Assembly: GCA_958366705.1 (NCBI GenBank)
Contig: CATXCB010000006.1
Span: 72,306 to 136,305, forward strand
Source: an uncultured bacterium
GTDB lineage: Bacteria; Cyanobacteriota; Vampirovibrionia; Gastranaerophilales; Gastranaerophilaceae
Length of the DNA: 64,000 bases
Direction of reading: 5' to 3'
The notes below the pieces were generated by a model. It saw only the letters and a list, made by a program, of their open reading frames with translations, did no database searches and was not told the DNA's origin. The translations under genes were made by a program, and so were the position numbers. Shown here one piece after another: positions 8,410-16,632 of the stretch (positions within the stretch are counted from its first letter, which is position 1; every line of letters begins with the position of its first letter).

Positions 8410-8774
8410 CTAAGCAAAAAGGCTAAACTCATAGATTTTACAACTAATTCAATCTTTTGAAACTTATTCATTATCCCCTGAAATTTTATATGAATTACCC
8501 ACCCATTACCCACAGAATTATAAAAAAAAATAAGATTAAATCGATTAAAAATAAAACAACTCAGAAGCCCACAGATAAACTATTATAGCTCATTAAATAT
8601 ATTTTATAATTAAATCAACATCATCTTAACTGCATTCAACCTGCATTCTGTTATCATTTTTTATATTTTTTCTATAAAGTTTAAAATTACAAAATTACAA
8701 AAGCAACATAATGAATAAAAAAATAAACATTGAAAGACTTTATAGTGTAATTTTTTAGTAATTATAACATGTGA
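8410..8774. other. Left island end, non-coding, with attP arm-like repeats
   Basis: No gene is visible in these 365 AT-rich bases. At 8494-8517 ATTACCCAC occurs twice in tandem (second copy followed by AGAA), and a CCCACAGA element recurs near 8568. The same doubled motif is found 41 bases inside the right end of the island. Repeats shared by both ends, outside the core, are expected of integrase arm-binding sites. Confidence 0.6.
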
Positions 8775-9374
8775 TTAGGCAACCTGTTTTTGTTGCTCCA
8801 GAAGAATTAAATAATATACTTTAATTAGAAAAGCAATTTCTAACCAAGCTCTAACTAAATTTTCTTTACTACCATAACTACAACTACCATGTAAAACAGA
8901 ATTTCTTGATTTGTGATATTTTGCACTTTTCTTAGGCTTACCAAATGCATTTTCTTTTATTACAATTTTGAATTTTTCAATAGTTCCATCATGTACCATT
9001 AATGTTTCTAAATATGCAAGTATAATTGTCGCTGTTGAATTTTTTGTTTTCTGGCTCTCTTTTAAAATTTGGTCTAAAATCTCTTTTGGTATTAACTTAC
9101 TAATTTCATTTAAAATTCCATCAGCCTGAGCTGATAAAGTCGGTATTATAGTATTACAAGCAACTTTAAATGATAATTGTTTCATAGCAGTATAACAATC
9201 TTCTAATATATCTATACGTTCTTTGTTTAAGCAATTAACCTGTTTTATTTGATTTAAAATACGTTTTACATTCAAAAACTTATGATTTGAATAATATCGA
9301 ATTATATGTTTATTAGGATTGAAATTATTATTTATACAATTTTCTTTTAATTCATCAAATAAATCTTTATCCAT
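8775..9374 (-). CDS. HEPN-like protein, 3' portion of a frameshifted gene
   Basis: A 199-residue open segment. It ends with RNSVLHGSCSYGSKENLVRA, which fits the R-N-x-x-x-H motif of HEPN ribonuclease domains, followed by a hydrophobic helix. HEPN domains are common effectors in abortive infection and toxin systems. The segment is probably not a stand-alone gene: its frame runs upstream without stop from the ATG at 9374 to a run of seven A residues (minus strand, 9447-9453), where a one-base shift joins it to the 127-residue segment at 9439-9822. The joined protein would be 348 residues. Confidence 0.7.
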   Translation of the reverse strand: MDKDLFDELKENCINNNFNPNKHIIRYYSNHKFLNVKRILNQIKQVNCLNKERIDILEDCYTAMKQLSFKVACNTIIPTLSAQADGILNEISKLIPKEILDQILKESQKTKNSTATIILAYLETLMVHDGTIEKFKIVIKENAFGKPKKSAKYHKSRNSVLHGSCSYGSKENLVRAWLEIAFLIKVYYLILLEQQKQVA

Positions 9375-9438
9375 TATTAACCAATATTCATCTAATAATA
9401 TAGACTTTATCCTTTCTTTAGCTAAAATTTCTGATATT

Positions 9439-9822
9439 TCAGCCCATTTTTTTACTTATTGCTCCAAAATCATATTTTTGTATCAAATCTTGCATTGCTA
9501 AATATGGTTGCATAGCTTCTGAAACCAAGACTATCTGAGGTTTGATAATGTTAAATATCTCTTGTTGCTCACTAAAGAATTTTAGTTGTGGTGCAATTTG
9601 ATTTATCAAATTTTGTTGACGTTGAGCAATTTGTAAAATTTTTGGAGTAGCTATGGCTTTCATAATATTCCATTTAGGCAAAAGATTGCAATAAGCACTC
9701 ATATTTGGATAGACCATCTTTCGCAATCTTTCCATCCGGAGTGCCATATTACTCATTTCTGAGAATGCAATTCTTGATTCTGCAACCTGATTAAATATTT
9801 TATAAAAATCTTTAGAATTCAT
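9439..9822 (-). CDS. 5' portion of the frameshifted HEPN-like gene
   Basis: A 127-residue segment starting at an ATG preceded by AGAGG, so this is the real translation start of the locus. It is mostly helical and rich in methionine and glutamine. It has no recognised domain. The frame ends ISKKMG then TGA, just after an A7 run on the coding strand. Removing one A (A7 to A6) gives SKKWAEISEILAKERIKS and continues into the 8775-9374 frame. The gene diverges from the 9916 gene with about 90 bases between them, suggesting shared regulation. Confidence 0.65.
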   Translation of the reverse strand: MNSKDFYKIFNQVAESRIAFSEMSNMALRMERLRKMVYPNMSAYCNLLPKWNIMKAIATPKILQIAQRQQNLINQIAPQLKFFSEQQEIFNIIKPQIVLVSEAMQPYLAMQDLIQKYDFGAISKKMG

Positions 9823-9915
9823 ACTAACCTCTATTTTTGTATTATACTATCATGAAATATAGAAAATTGTGATAAAGTACAAAATTTAAGCTTGTAAAGT
9901 AAAAGGAGTAATAAT

Positions 9916-11544
9916 ATGAATTGTAGTAAAGAAGTTTTTCAACAAGTTGATACTATTACATATATAAAAAAACAGGTTGGTTCTGATGTATGGTTTATTG
10001 CATATAAAGAATTACCATATAATGGAGGCTTTTATTGTACATTAGTTGACAATTCTAAGATTTCACAATCAATGTCTAATGTAAGTTGGGATTTATCAAT
10101 AGGGTCAGGATTACCTAGTTGCACTTGTTATAATTATAATAGCGAAAATGAACAAATAAAATATCATAGATTTGGAGAAGAAAAGGTTCAACCTTTGGTA
10201 TATTTTAGAACCTTTAATTGGATAAGACCTGATTACGTTGAAATTTCCGAAGAATTTAGACATTACCACAACTTGTATTTTGATAGTAGTAATAACAGAT
10301 ACATAAAAATTGATAATAATGGTGAAGAAGAAGACATTATTATAATTGAAAAAGACAATACGGTAAAAATAAAATTGAAAGCAATTAAACAATTTTTAGC
10401 AATAAAAGGAATGTCTTTGTTATTTTTATTTGATTGTAATTTTTATTCAAAGAAAACTCTTGATGAATTAGGGATTCCTAAAACCTATGCAACAACTGTA
10501 AAAGAAGAGAATCTAACTTATAATTATGCCTATACGAATGTCGATTGGGATTTCGAAAATAATAAAAGTTTTTCAAATATTATAGGGAAAAAACTTATAA
10601 CTGGGTATCCGATAGAGAAATGTGGAATTTGGCCTTATAATGAAGATGAAAAAGAAATATTTGATGATTTTATTATTGATATAAATGAATATGGAGAAGA
10701 AATAACATATACTTCAAATCCTAATGAATTAAATGATTATTTTGGAAAAAATCCTAAAGCTCCACATTATTTAACACCAGTATTTTTTAAAAGAGAAGTT
10801 TTAAATAAATATTATAATGAACCTAATAAATATGAAGTTTCGGATGGCTATATTAGATGTGGAAACTTATGGGGATTAAGACTAGACAATAACAAAAAAG
10901 ACCACATTATGGTATTTTTGGGGGATCTTGGTCGAGATTTGAGTCATAAAGAAAGATTATATTGGAAAAGTTTCAATATTCCACCTGATGGCACTGGAAT
11001 TAGTGAAGCCTGTTGGAAAAGATCTTTTGAGGCAGAATTTTGTGACCCTCAATGTTCAGACCTAAAATTTAAGTATTTATTCCAAAAGTTTAATTCAAGC
11101 TGGAATAAAAAATATTCTTGGGATTTATTTATTCCTCTCAAAAAAAATGACGAATATCATTACCAAACTTTACATATTCCTTCTAACAATCAAAGTGAAT
11201 TTGACGAACAAGTGAGAGGTTTAGTCAAAATAATTATTGATTCAATTAATGAAAAGAAATTGGAAGAATTAAATACAGAGAAAATTGACGGAAGTATAAA
11301 TAAATTGGAACTTTTTTTCAAAACAAATAATATTACAAACTTTAAATCTCATATAGATTTTCTTAAAAACTTACAAAAGTTACGTTCAACAGCTATTGCT
11401 CATAGGAAAGGAGATAACTACGAAAATATAGCAGATATTTTTGAACTCAATGAGAAATCCTATGTTGATGTTTTTGAAAATATACTTAATAAAATTATTG
11501 AACTATTGGAATTTTTGGAAATGAACTTTTTAGAAAAATCATGA
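9916..11544 (+). CDS. Large protein of unknown function with HEPN-like C-terminus
   Basis: A 542-residue protein with a strong ribosome-binding site (AAAAGGAG). The first ~400 residues are rich in aromatic and acidic residues and contain a conserved-looking block, VFLGDLGRDLSHKERLYWKS then FNIPPDGTGISEACWKRSFE, around residues 334-375. I recall similar blocks in uncharacterised proteins. The last ~110 residues are helical, with LRSTAIAHRKG at about 492-502, an R-x5-H arrangement resembling the HEPN active site. A defence role is inferred from this motif and from its neighbours, a divergent HEPN-like gene and a toxin gene 12 bases downstream. Confidence 0.6.
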   Translation: MNCSKEVFQQVDTITYIKKQVGSDVWFIAYKELPYNGGFYCTLVDNSKISQSMSNVSWDLSIGSGLPSCTCYNYNSENEQIKYHRFGEEKVQPLVYFRTFNWIRPDYVEISEEFRHYHNLYFDSSNNRYIKIDNNGEEEDIIIIEKDNTVKIKLKAIKQFLAIKGMSLLFLFDCNFYSKKTLDELGIPKTYATTVKEENLTYNYAYTNVDWDFENNKSFSNIIGKKLITGYPIEKCGIWPYNEDEKEIFDDFIIDINEYGEEITYTSNPNELNDYFGKNPKAPHYLTPVFFKREVLNKYYNEPNKYEVSDGYIRCGNLWGLRLDNNKKDHIMVFLGDLGRDLSHKERLYWKSFNIPPDGTGISEACWKRSFEAEFCDPQCSDLKFKYLFQKFNSSWNKKYSWDLFIPLKKNDEYHYQTLHIPSNNQSEFDEQVRGLVKIIIDSINEKKLEELNTEKIDGSINKLELFFKTNNITNFKSHIDFLKNLQKLRSTAIAHRKGDNYENIADIFELNEKSYVDVFENILNKIIELLEFLEMNFLEKS

Positions 11545-11556
11545 TATACTTAAGAA

Positions 11557-11916
11557 GTGGCAGAACGAACAACAGCTTTGGAAGTATATTTTTATGCAAC
11601 AAATTCGGGTAATGAACCGGTTCGAGAATGGTTGAAAACTTTACCCAAAGAAGATATGCGTAGAATTGGGTTTGATATTAAAACTGTGCAATTCGGCTAT
11701 CCAATTGGAATGCCTTTAACTCGTGTTCTACATGGTACTGGTGGTTTAGAAGAAGTTCGTTGTAATATATCGAACGGCATAGCTCGCGTTATTTTCTATG
11801 TTGAAGATAACACTATGGTTCTTTTACATGCTTTTATCAAGAAAACTCAAGAAACACCTAAAAAAGAATTAGATGTTGCCATTAAACGATATAAAGAGCT
11901 CCTGAGGAAATCATAG
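11557..11916 (+). CDS. HigB/Gp49-like toxin of the RelE superfamily
   Basis: A 119-residue protein reading EPVREWLKTLPKEDMRRIG, VQFGYPIGMPLTRVL, LEEVRCNI, IARVIFYV and LLHAFIKKTQETPKKELDVA, the strand and helix order of the phage Gp49-like/HigB family (PF05973). These toxins are ribosome-dependent mRNA endonucleases. The only possible start is GTG at 11557, because an in-frame stop lies two codons upstream. A -10-like TATACT at 11545-11550 sits six bases before it, so it may be made from a leaderless transcript. The matching antitoxin type lies just downstream but in the opposite orientation. Confidence 0.85.
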   Translation: MAERTTALEVYFYATNSGNEPVREWLKTLPKEDMRRIGFDIKTVQFGYPIGMPLTRVLHGTGGLEEVRCNISNGIARVIFYVEDNTMVLLHAFIKKTQETPKKELDVAIKRYKELLRKS

Positions 11917-12002
11917 ATTTCCACGTCGCTATCGTAGTGTTACGCCTTCCAAAGCCTTGCACTTTTGCAAGTCTTTTCAGACTTCACACCAGCTTACGCA
12001 TT

Positions 12003-12287
12003 TTATGCAAACGATAATATAATTCTTTTGCCAAGATATTTAGCAACTTTTTCTATTGTATTCAATGTGATAGAAGTGTTTTCAGGGTCTAGAATACGAC
12101 AGATTGCTGTTCTTGAGGTTTCAAGTTCTTTTGCTAAACGATTAACTGAAATATTATCTGCTTTCATTTTTTCTTCTAAAGCATAAGCTATGACACGTTT
12201 TAAGGCAACTGCTTCTGATTCTTGGAGAATATCTTCTTCTACAAGAAAACTATCAAAACTTGTACCTATATGTTTTTTATCAATCAT
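12003..12287 (-). CDS. XRE-family antitoxin (HigA-like)
   Basis: A 94-residue protein with FDSFLVEEDILQESEAVALK followed by a Cro/C1-type HTH (ISVNRLAKELETSRTAICRI, then ITLNTIEKVAKYLGKRI). This layout is typical of antitoxins partnered with Gp49-like toxins. It should bind and neutralise the 11557 toxin and repress its own promoter. AAAGGAAG precedes the ATG. The odd feature is orientation: it converges on the toxin, whereas these pairs are normally co-directional in one operon. The two genes are therefore transcribed from different promoters. Confidence 0.85.
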   Translation of the reverse strand: MIDKKHIGTSFDSFLVEEDILQESEAVALKRVIAYALEEKMKADNISVNRLAKELETSRTAICRILDPENTSITLNTIEKVAKYLGKRIILSFA

Positions 12288-12610
12288 GTTAAATCTTCCT
12301 TTGGCTTATATTCATATTGTACAAAATTTGGTACAAAAATTCAACCCCCTCCCCTCACCCTACTTCCAAATAATACAAACCCTCTCGATTTATTATATAT
12401 CAAGGGTTTACGACCATAATTATTTATTTTATAATAATAAAAATGGTTAAATTTGAGAAAACTTCTCATTTTAGCCGTTTTAAAATACAAATTTTAGTTT
12501 ACTCAATTCAGATTGTATCAGATTAAAAGGAAATAAGACTTAAAATATATTTATATATAAAGATATTTTCTATTTAATCAGCTATATTCTGGAATTAACG
12601 AGGTAAAATT
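12288..12610. promoter_or_regulatory. Intergenic region with a palindromic operator
   Basis: The near-perfect palindrome TTGTACAAAATTTGGTACAA lies at 12317-12336, about 30 bases before the antitoxin start, overlapping its likely promoter. It is a good candidate for antitoxin auto-repression. Further on, 12440-12481 forms an imperfect hairpin with T-rich right arm. The remainder is AT-rich with no gene visible. The plus-strand side provides the leader of the methyltransferase gene. Confidence 0.6.
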
Positions 12611-13336
12611 ATGGATTATTTAAAAGAATTTATTACTAAACTAACTAATTTAGACCATTCAAAGAGCATAACAACAGTATTTAAAGACTTTTTGACATTA
12701 AGCACATGTTCAATAGCTCAACCTTTTTATCGAAGCAATGAAATTGAACAAAAGTACAAAGACATCATTAAAAACTATACAAAAGAGCAAGCAGAAGAAT
12801 ATTCACAACTGCTTGCTTTTTTAATTATGGCACTTGAAGAAAAACATCAAGATTTTTTAGGACAGATATATATGAAGTTAAATCTTGGAAATGTTGCTAC
12901 TGGTCAGTTCTTTACACCTTATCACATAAGCCAATTTATGGCTGAAATAAATTTTACAGAGACAGAAGATAAGTTGAATCAACAAGAAATTATAACATTA
13001 TCTGACCCTTGTTGTGGTAGTGGAGGGATGATTATTGCATTTGCCGAAACTATGAAAAAGAAGAATTATAACTATCAAACTCAACTATTTGTTGAAGTTA
13101 TAGATATAGATGAGATGTGTTTTATGATGGCTTTTATCCAACTTTCATTATACGGAATACCTGCAAGAGTGATGTTAGGAGATAGTTTAGCTTGGAAGTT
13201 TTCAAAAATGCTCTACACACCCTTATATTTCGTTAATGGTTTTGAGTGGAAGTTGAAACGATTGAATAATGATGATAACAAAATTCCATCACAAACAACA
13301 AAAGAAATTGAACCTATGCAATTAAACTTGTTTTAA
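12611..13336 (+). CDS. N6-adenine methyltransferase-like protein lacking an obvious NPPY
   Basis: A 241-residue protein of the HsdM/N-6 DNA methylase type. TGQFFTP lies at 97-103 and SAM-binding motif I DPCCGSGG at 132-139. The region where active enzymes carry the catalytic NPPY/F reads LYTPLYFVNGFEW (about 206-218), so motif IV appears degenerate. The protein is much shorter than HsdM and no specificity or restriction subunit is nearby. It may be an inactive or divergent methyltransferase that protects the island, or a SAM-binding regulator. AGG precedes the ATG at about six bases. Confidence 0.75.
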   Translation: MDYLKEFITKLTNLDHSKSITTVFKDFLTLSTCSIAQPFYRSNEIEQKYKDIIKNYTKEQAEEYSQLLAFLIMALEEKHQDFLGQIYMKLNLGNVATGQFFTPYHISQFMAEINFTETEDKLNQQEIITLSDPCCGSGGMIIAFAETMKKKNYNYQTQLFVEVIDIDEMCFMMAFIQLSLYGIPARVMLGDSLAWKFSKMLYTPLYFVNGFEWKLKRLNNDDNKIPSQTTKEIEPMQLNLF

Positions 13337-13372
13337 GAAATTTTCTTATTTTTTTATAAAAGGAGATATATT

Positions 13373-13609
13373 ATGAAAACATATATAGCAACAATTATTC
13401 CAACAGTAGCCGGAGGTAATATTGAAGTAAGAATTTCTGCAAACAATATACTTCAAGCCGTTGAACTCATAAAGACATTACCCTATTTTAAAGCATTTGC
13501 AAAACAGCCAACACAAGAGGATAACAAAGATAATCACTTAACAGAGCTGAGCGATTTAATCAAGCGAGCTAATGCTAAAAAACAGGCAGATTTAGGTGTT
13601 ATAAATTAG
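13373..13609 (+). CDS. Small protein of unknown function
   Basis: A 78-residue protein with a strong ribosome-binding site (AAAGGAG). The first half has alternating beta-type residues (TYIATIIPTVAGGNIEVRIS), then a helix containing ILQAVELIKTLP. The C-terminus is charged and helical. It follows the methyltransferase by 36 bases and probably shares its transcript. I do not recognise the family. It could be a small nucleic-acid-binding or regulatory protein of the island. Confidence 0.6.
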   Translation: MKTYIATIIPTVAGGNIEVRISANNILQAVELIKTLPYFKAFAKQPTQEDNKDNHLTELSDLIKRANAKKQADLGVIN

Positions 13610-13627
13610 CTTGAGCAAAAAAGAGGT

Positions 13628-13656
13628 TTGACTAATTCTTATTTTACCTGTATCAT
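13628..13656 (+). promoter_or_regulatory. Sigma70-type promoter of a leaderless PIN-GNAT gene
   Basis: TTGACT at 13628-13633, a 17-base spacer, then TATCAT at 13651-13656. Only six bases separate the -10 from the ATG at 13663, so transcription should begin at or next to the start codon. No ribosome-binding site is present before that ATG, which supports a leaderless mRNA. Confidence 0.7.
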
Positions 13657-13662
13657 CAAAAC

Positions 13663-15156
13663 ATGAGAATTCTTCTTGATACAAATATTTTAATCTTAAG
13701 AGAAAATAACCATATACTTCCTGAATATATAGTCCAGATGATGAGGCTAGTTAATGGTATTTCAGATACTTCTTTGCATGTACACCCATTGTCTATTGCT
13801 GAAATAAGAAAAGATGGTAATATTGATAGACAAAAAATAAATTTATCAAAAATTAGTTCATATGCTATTTTAGAATCATATCCAAACTATTTAACTGATA
13901 GTAAATTTATAGATATAATTGGTAAAGAAAAAAGCAGTAATGATATTGTTGATAATCAATTATTATACTGTGTGTACAAGAATGTTGTTGATTATCTGAT
14001 AACAGAGGACCATGAACTTTTAAATAAAGCTGATAAACTTGGATTAAGTACAGTTATTAACTCAAACGAAGCCATTGAAGTTTTTGAGCAATATTATCCT
14101 AAAACTGATATCAATTTAATTCAAAGTTTTATTCAAGACAAGGCTTTTAATTTTGATTTAAATGATGATATTTTTATTTCATTAAAACAAGAGTATCAGG
14201 AGTTTCCGTCTTGGTGGAAAAAGATAGCAAATAGAGATGTTTATGCATATAAAAGTGATGAAAATAAAATTAATGCTATTTTAATCCCCAAGATAGAAAC
14301 TAATGAAGTTGTTGACTGCATACCTAAGTTAAGTTTTAAAAGGGTATTAAAAATCTGTTTATTTAAAGTTGCAAATCATGCACAAGGATTAAAATTAGGA
14401 GAACGTTTATTAAGGACAGCATTTGACTATGCAATAAAAAATGATGTGAATGATATATATTTAACACATTTTTGTCAAGAAAAAGATTACTTAGTTTTTC
14501 TGCTTGAAAAGTTTGGCTTCTCTAAACACGGTGAAAATTCTAGAGGTGAAGGAGTTTTTGTTAAAAAGATTGTGAAATCAACTGAAGAAAAGCTTGAAGC
14601 ACAAGTTTTAAATAGTTGTTACTACCCAAGTTTTTGTATAACAAAAGAAACAAAAACTCATATAGTACCAATTATGCCTGTTTATCACAAAAAATTATTT
14701 CCCGATTATATTCCTACAATAAATCAACAATCATTATTTAGAGATACAAGTAGTGAAGGAAATTCAATTAAGAAAGCTTACATCTGTAACTCAAATACTA
14801 CTAAAATCAGACCTAATGATATTTTATTGTTCTATAGAACAACAGATAATATGAGCGTTACAACATTAGGTGTTGTTGAGTCTGTTTATTATAAACAAAA
14901 AGACCCGAATGAAGTATTAAAATTAATTGCAAAACGGACAGTATTTTCATTAGAAGATATCACAGAGCTATGTAAATCTGAGGTGTTAGTTATATTATTC
15001 AATTATAATTTCCACTTAAAAAATGATTTTTCATATACTAAATTATGTCAAAATAAAATTGTAAAAGGTCCAATTCAGACAATTACAGAAATATCACAAC
15101 AAGATTGTTTTCAAATCATACAAGGTAATATAGATGAGCGTTTTATTATCAATTAA
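13663..15156 (+). CDS. PIN-GNAT-PUA-like fusion protein
   Basis: A 497-residue multidomain protein. Residues 1-150 are PIN-like: ILLDTNILILREN at the N-terminus, a mid-domain IAEIRKDG, and YLITEDHELL near 120, which carry the acidic residues of PIN ribonucleases. Residues ~180-305 look like a GNAT acetyltransferase, with a KVANHAQGLKLGERLLRTAF acyl-CoA-binding stretch and a FLLEKFGFSKHGE end. Residues ~375-497 resemble a PUA/EVE-type domain (KIRPNDILLFYRT, LGVVESVY). It overlaps the following ASCH gene by 23 bases. The pair looks like a toxin-type effector with a modified-nucleic-acid reader; that role is inferred. Confidence 0.8.
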   Translation: MRILLDTNILILRENNHILPEYIVQMMRLVNGISDTSLHVHPLSIAEIRKDGNIDRQKINLSKISSYAILESYPNYLTDSKFIDIIGKEKSSNDIVDNQLLYCVYKNVVDYLITEDHELLNKADKLGLSTVINSNEAIEVFEQYYPKTDINLIQSFIQDKAFNFDLNDDIFISLKQEYQEFPSWWKKIANRDVYAYKSDENKINAILIPKIETNEVVDCIPKLSFKRVLKICLFKVANHAQGLKLGERLLRTAFDYAIKNDVNDIYLTHFCQEKDYLVFLLEKFGFSKHGENSRGEGVFVKKIVKSTEEKLEAQVLNSCYYPSFCITKETKTHIVPIMPVYHKKLFPDYIPTINQQSLFRDTSSEGNSIKKAYICNSNTTKIRPNDILLFYRTTDNMSVTTLGVVESVYYKQKDPNEVLKLIAKRTVFSLEDITELCKSEVLVILFNYNFHLKNDFSYTKLCQNKIVKGPIQTITEISQQDCFQIIQGNIDERFIIN

Positions 15157-15526
15157 ACCAAAATATGTAAAAGAAATTGAGCAAGGCTCAAAATTATATG
15201 AATTCAGAAAAAGTATTTTTAAACAAGATACTGATGAAATTTGGGTATATGCTTCTGCACCGATTAAACAAATTGTTGGTAAAATATTTATTGATAAGAT
15301 TATAGAAGATACTCCACAAAATTTATGGTTAGAATGCTATTCAAACGCAGGGATTGAGGAAAAAGATTTTTTCAATTACTTTGCTGGTAAAGAAAAAGGC
15401 TATGCGATTAAAATTAAAGAATATAAGATATTTGAAACTCCAATTGACCCGTATAGTGAGAATAAAACTTTTACGGCACCACAATCCTATGCATATATTT
15501 CAAATGTTTTACCTCAACTTGTATAA
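15134..15526 (+). CDS. ASCH-domain protein
   Basis: A 130-residue PUA-like ASCH protein: LLSIKPKYVKEIEQGSKLYE then FRK, a conserved start for this domain, followed by VGKIFIDKI and a terminal AYISNVLPQL. ASCH domains are thought to bind RNA or modified nucleotides. It starts 23 bases inside the PIN-GNAT gene, so the two are translationally coupled and probably work together. It converges with a recombinase gene three bases downstream. Confidence 0.85.
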   Translation: MSVLLSIKPKYVKEIEQGSKLYEFRKSIFKQDTDEIWVYASAPIKQIVGKIFIDKIIEDTPQNLWLECYSNAGIEEKDFFNYFAGKEKGYAIKIKEYKIFETPIDPYSENKTFTAPQSYAYISNVLPQLV

Positions 15527-15528
15527 AT

Positions 15529-16092
15529 TTACAAATCCAAGCTCAAATACACATCATCAAGTTCATCTTGAGTAATTCCAATGTACCTAAGGGTTACACT
15601 TGGTGATGAATGATTAAATAACTTTTGAATGATTGTAATATCATAACCGTTATTATACGCATGATAACCAAAAGTCTTTCGGAGTGTATGGGTTCCGATT
15701 TTCTCTTTGATACCAACGGATTTAGCGACATTGTTAATTATCTTATATGCTTGACCACGCAACAAAAAACCGTTATTTTTTCTGGACATAAATAACGGCT
15801 CATCTTCTTTATAATTTCGGGTTTTTAAATATTCCTTGATTGCTTGTTTAGCCTTTTCTGATAGTGGAAAATCCTTGAATTTATTTGTCTTTTTCTCTCT
15901 TAACCTTATTCGGTCTTTAATCTTACCATCCTCAATGATATCTGATATCGTCAATTTCAGTAAATCACTTATCCTTAGACCTGAATTGATACCAAGAACA
16001 AATAAACAATAATCCCGTAAATTTTGTAACTTTAAAAGCTTTTTGATAGTTTCAATCTGTTTCAAATCTCGTATAGGTTGTACAAATTCCAT
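15529..16092 (-). CDS. Short tyrosine recombinase (catalytic domain only)
   Basis: A 187-residue tyrosine recombinase with the full catalytic set: R40 in SGLRISDLL, H135 and R138 in THTLRKTFGYH, H161 in LFNHSSP and Y170 in TLRYIG. It lacks the N-terminal core-binding domain found in full integrases. Such short recombinases occur in phages and islands and may resolve dimers, invert DNA or act on a specific site. It is distinct from the island integrase at 23584 and lies in the middle of the island. ATCC/AAAGGA-like bases precede its start. No inverted repeats for a DNA switch were confirmed nearby. Confidence 0.85.
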   Translation of the reverse strand: MEFVQPIRDLKQIETIKKLLKLQNLRDYCLFVLGINSGLRISDLLKLTISDIIEDGKIKDRIRLREKKTNKFKDFPLSEKAKQAIKEYLKTRNYKEDEPLFMSRKNNGFLLRGQAYKIINNVAKSVGIKEKIGTHTLRKTFGYHAYNNGYDITIIQKLFNHSSPSVTLRYIGITQDELDDVYLSLDL

Positions 16093-16291
16093 AGTTTTAT
16101 CCTTTCTATGTCGCTGAAATTCAGCTATAATGAATAATTTATAATATATTAAAATTATAAATTATGTATTATTCTATGTACACCTTTTTATTTACGCATA
16201 TTTACAAAGGTATTGAAATTTAATAATGATAATATTTCGGATACTTTTAACTAATGACACAAAATATAATTATGTATCATTCCGAGTGAAG

Positions 16292-16501
16292 TTAAAAGAA
16301 ATATTTCATGCTAACACCATAGAATTCTGCTAACTTATAAAGAGTTTTAATATTTAGTGGATGCTTACCATTTTCAATATTAGATAAATGATCTCTTGAA
16401 ATTTTAACTTCGCAGGCGACATCTTCTTGAGATAAATCTCTTTCTACTCTCAAGGATTTTAATCTTCTACCAATTTCATTTTGTATTGCTCTTATGCCCA
16501 T
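16292..16501 (-). CDS. XRE-family repressor
   Basis: A 69-residue Cro/C1-type HTH protein (RVERDLSQEDVACEVKISRD then HLSNIENGKHPLNIKTLYKL). It diverges from the zinc-ribbon cluster and likely controls it. Its promoter reads CTGAAA, 17 bases, TACAAT, six bases, ATG, so the transcript is probably leaderless. A palindrome overlaps the -10, which points to auto-repression. It may be the lysogeny-type switch of the island. Confidence 0.85.
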   Translation of the reverse strand: MGIRAIQNEIGRRLKSLRVERDLSQEDVACEVKISRDHLSNIENGKHPLNIKTLYKLAEFYGVSMKYFF

Positions 16502-16507
16502 TTATGA

Positions 16508-16553
16508 ATTGTAGAATACATACTACAAATTTTCAGTCGAATACATTCTACAA
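16508..16553 (-). promoter_or_regulatory. XRE promoter with two operator copies
   Basis: The palindrome TTGTAGAATACATACTACAA occupies 16509-16528, and a second, less perfect copy ending GAATACATTCTACAA lies at 16534-16553, 25 bases further. The first covers the -10 (TACAAT, 16508-16513) of the XRE gene and the second lies at its -35, so repressor binding would block transcription. The divergent zinc-ribbon promoter is a few dozen bases away. Confidence 0.75.
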
Positions 16554-16632
16554 AACTAGGTTATAACTCTTTATATTCATGAGTTTACAAGATTTATTTT
16601 TATTATAAGATTATATAAAAAAGGAGGTTTGC

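Noticed and set aside
12190..12450. Plus-strand open frame opposite the antitoxin gene
   Set aside because: It overlaps the clearly conserved XRE antitoxin on the other strand and the operator region, and its translation has no recognisable features.
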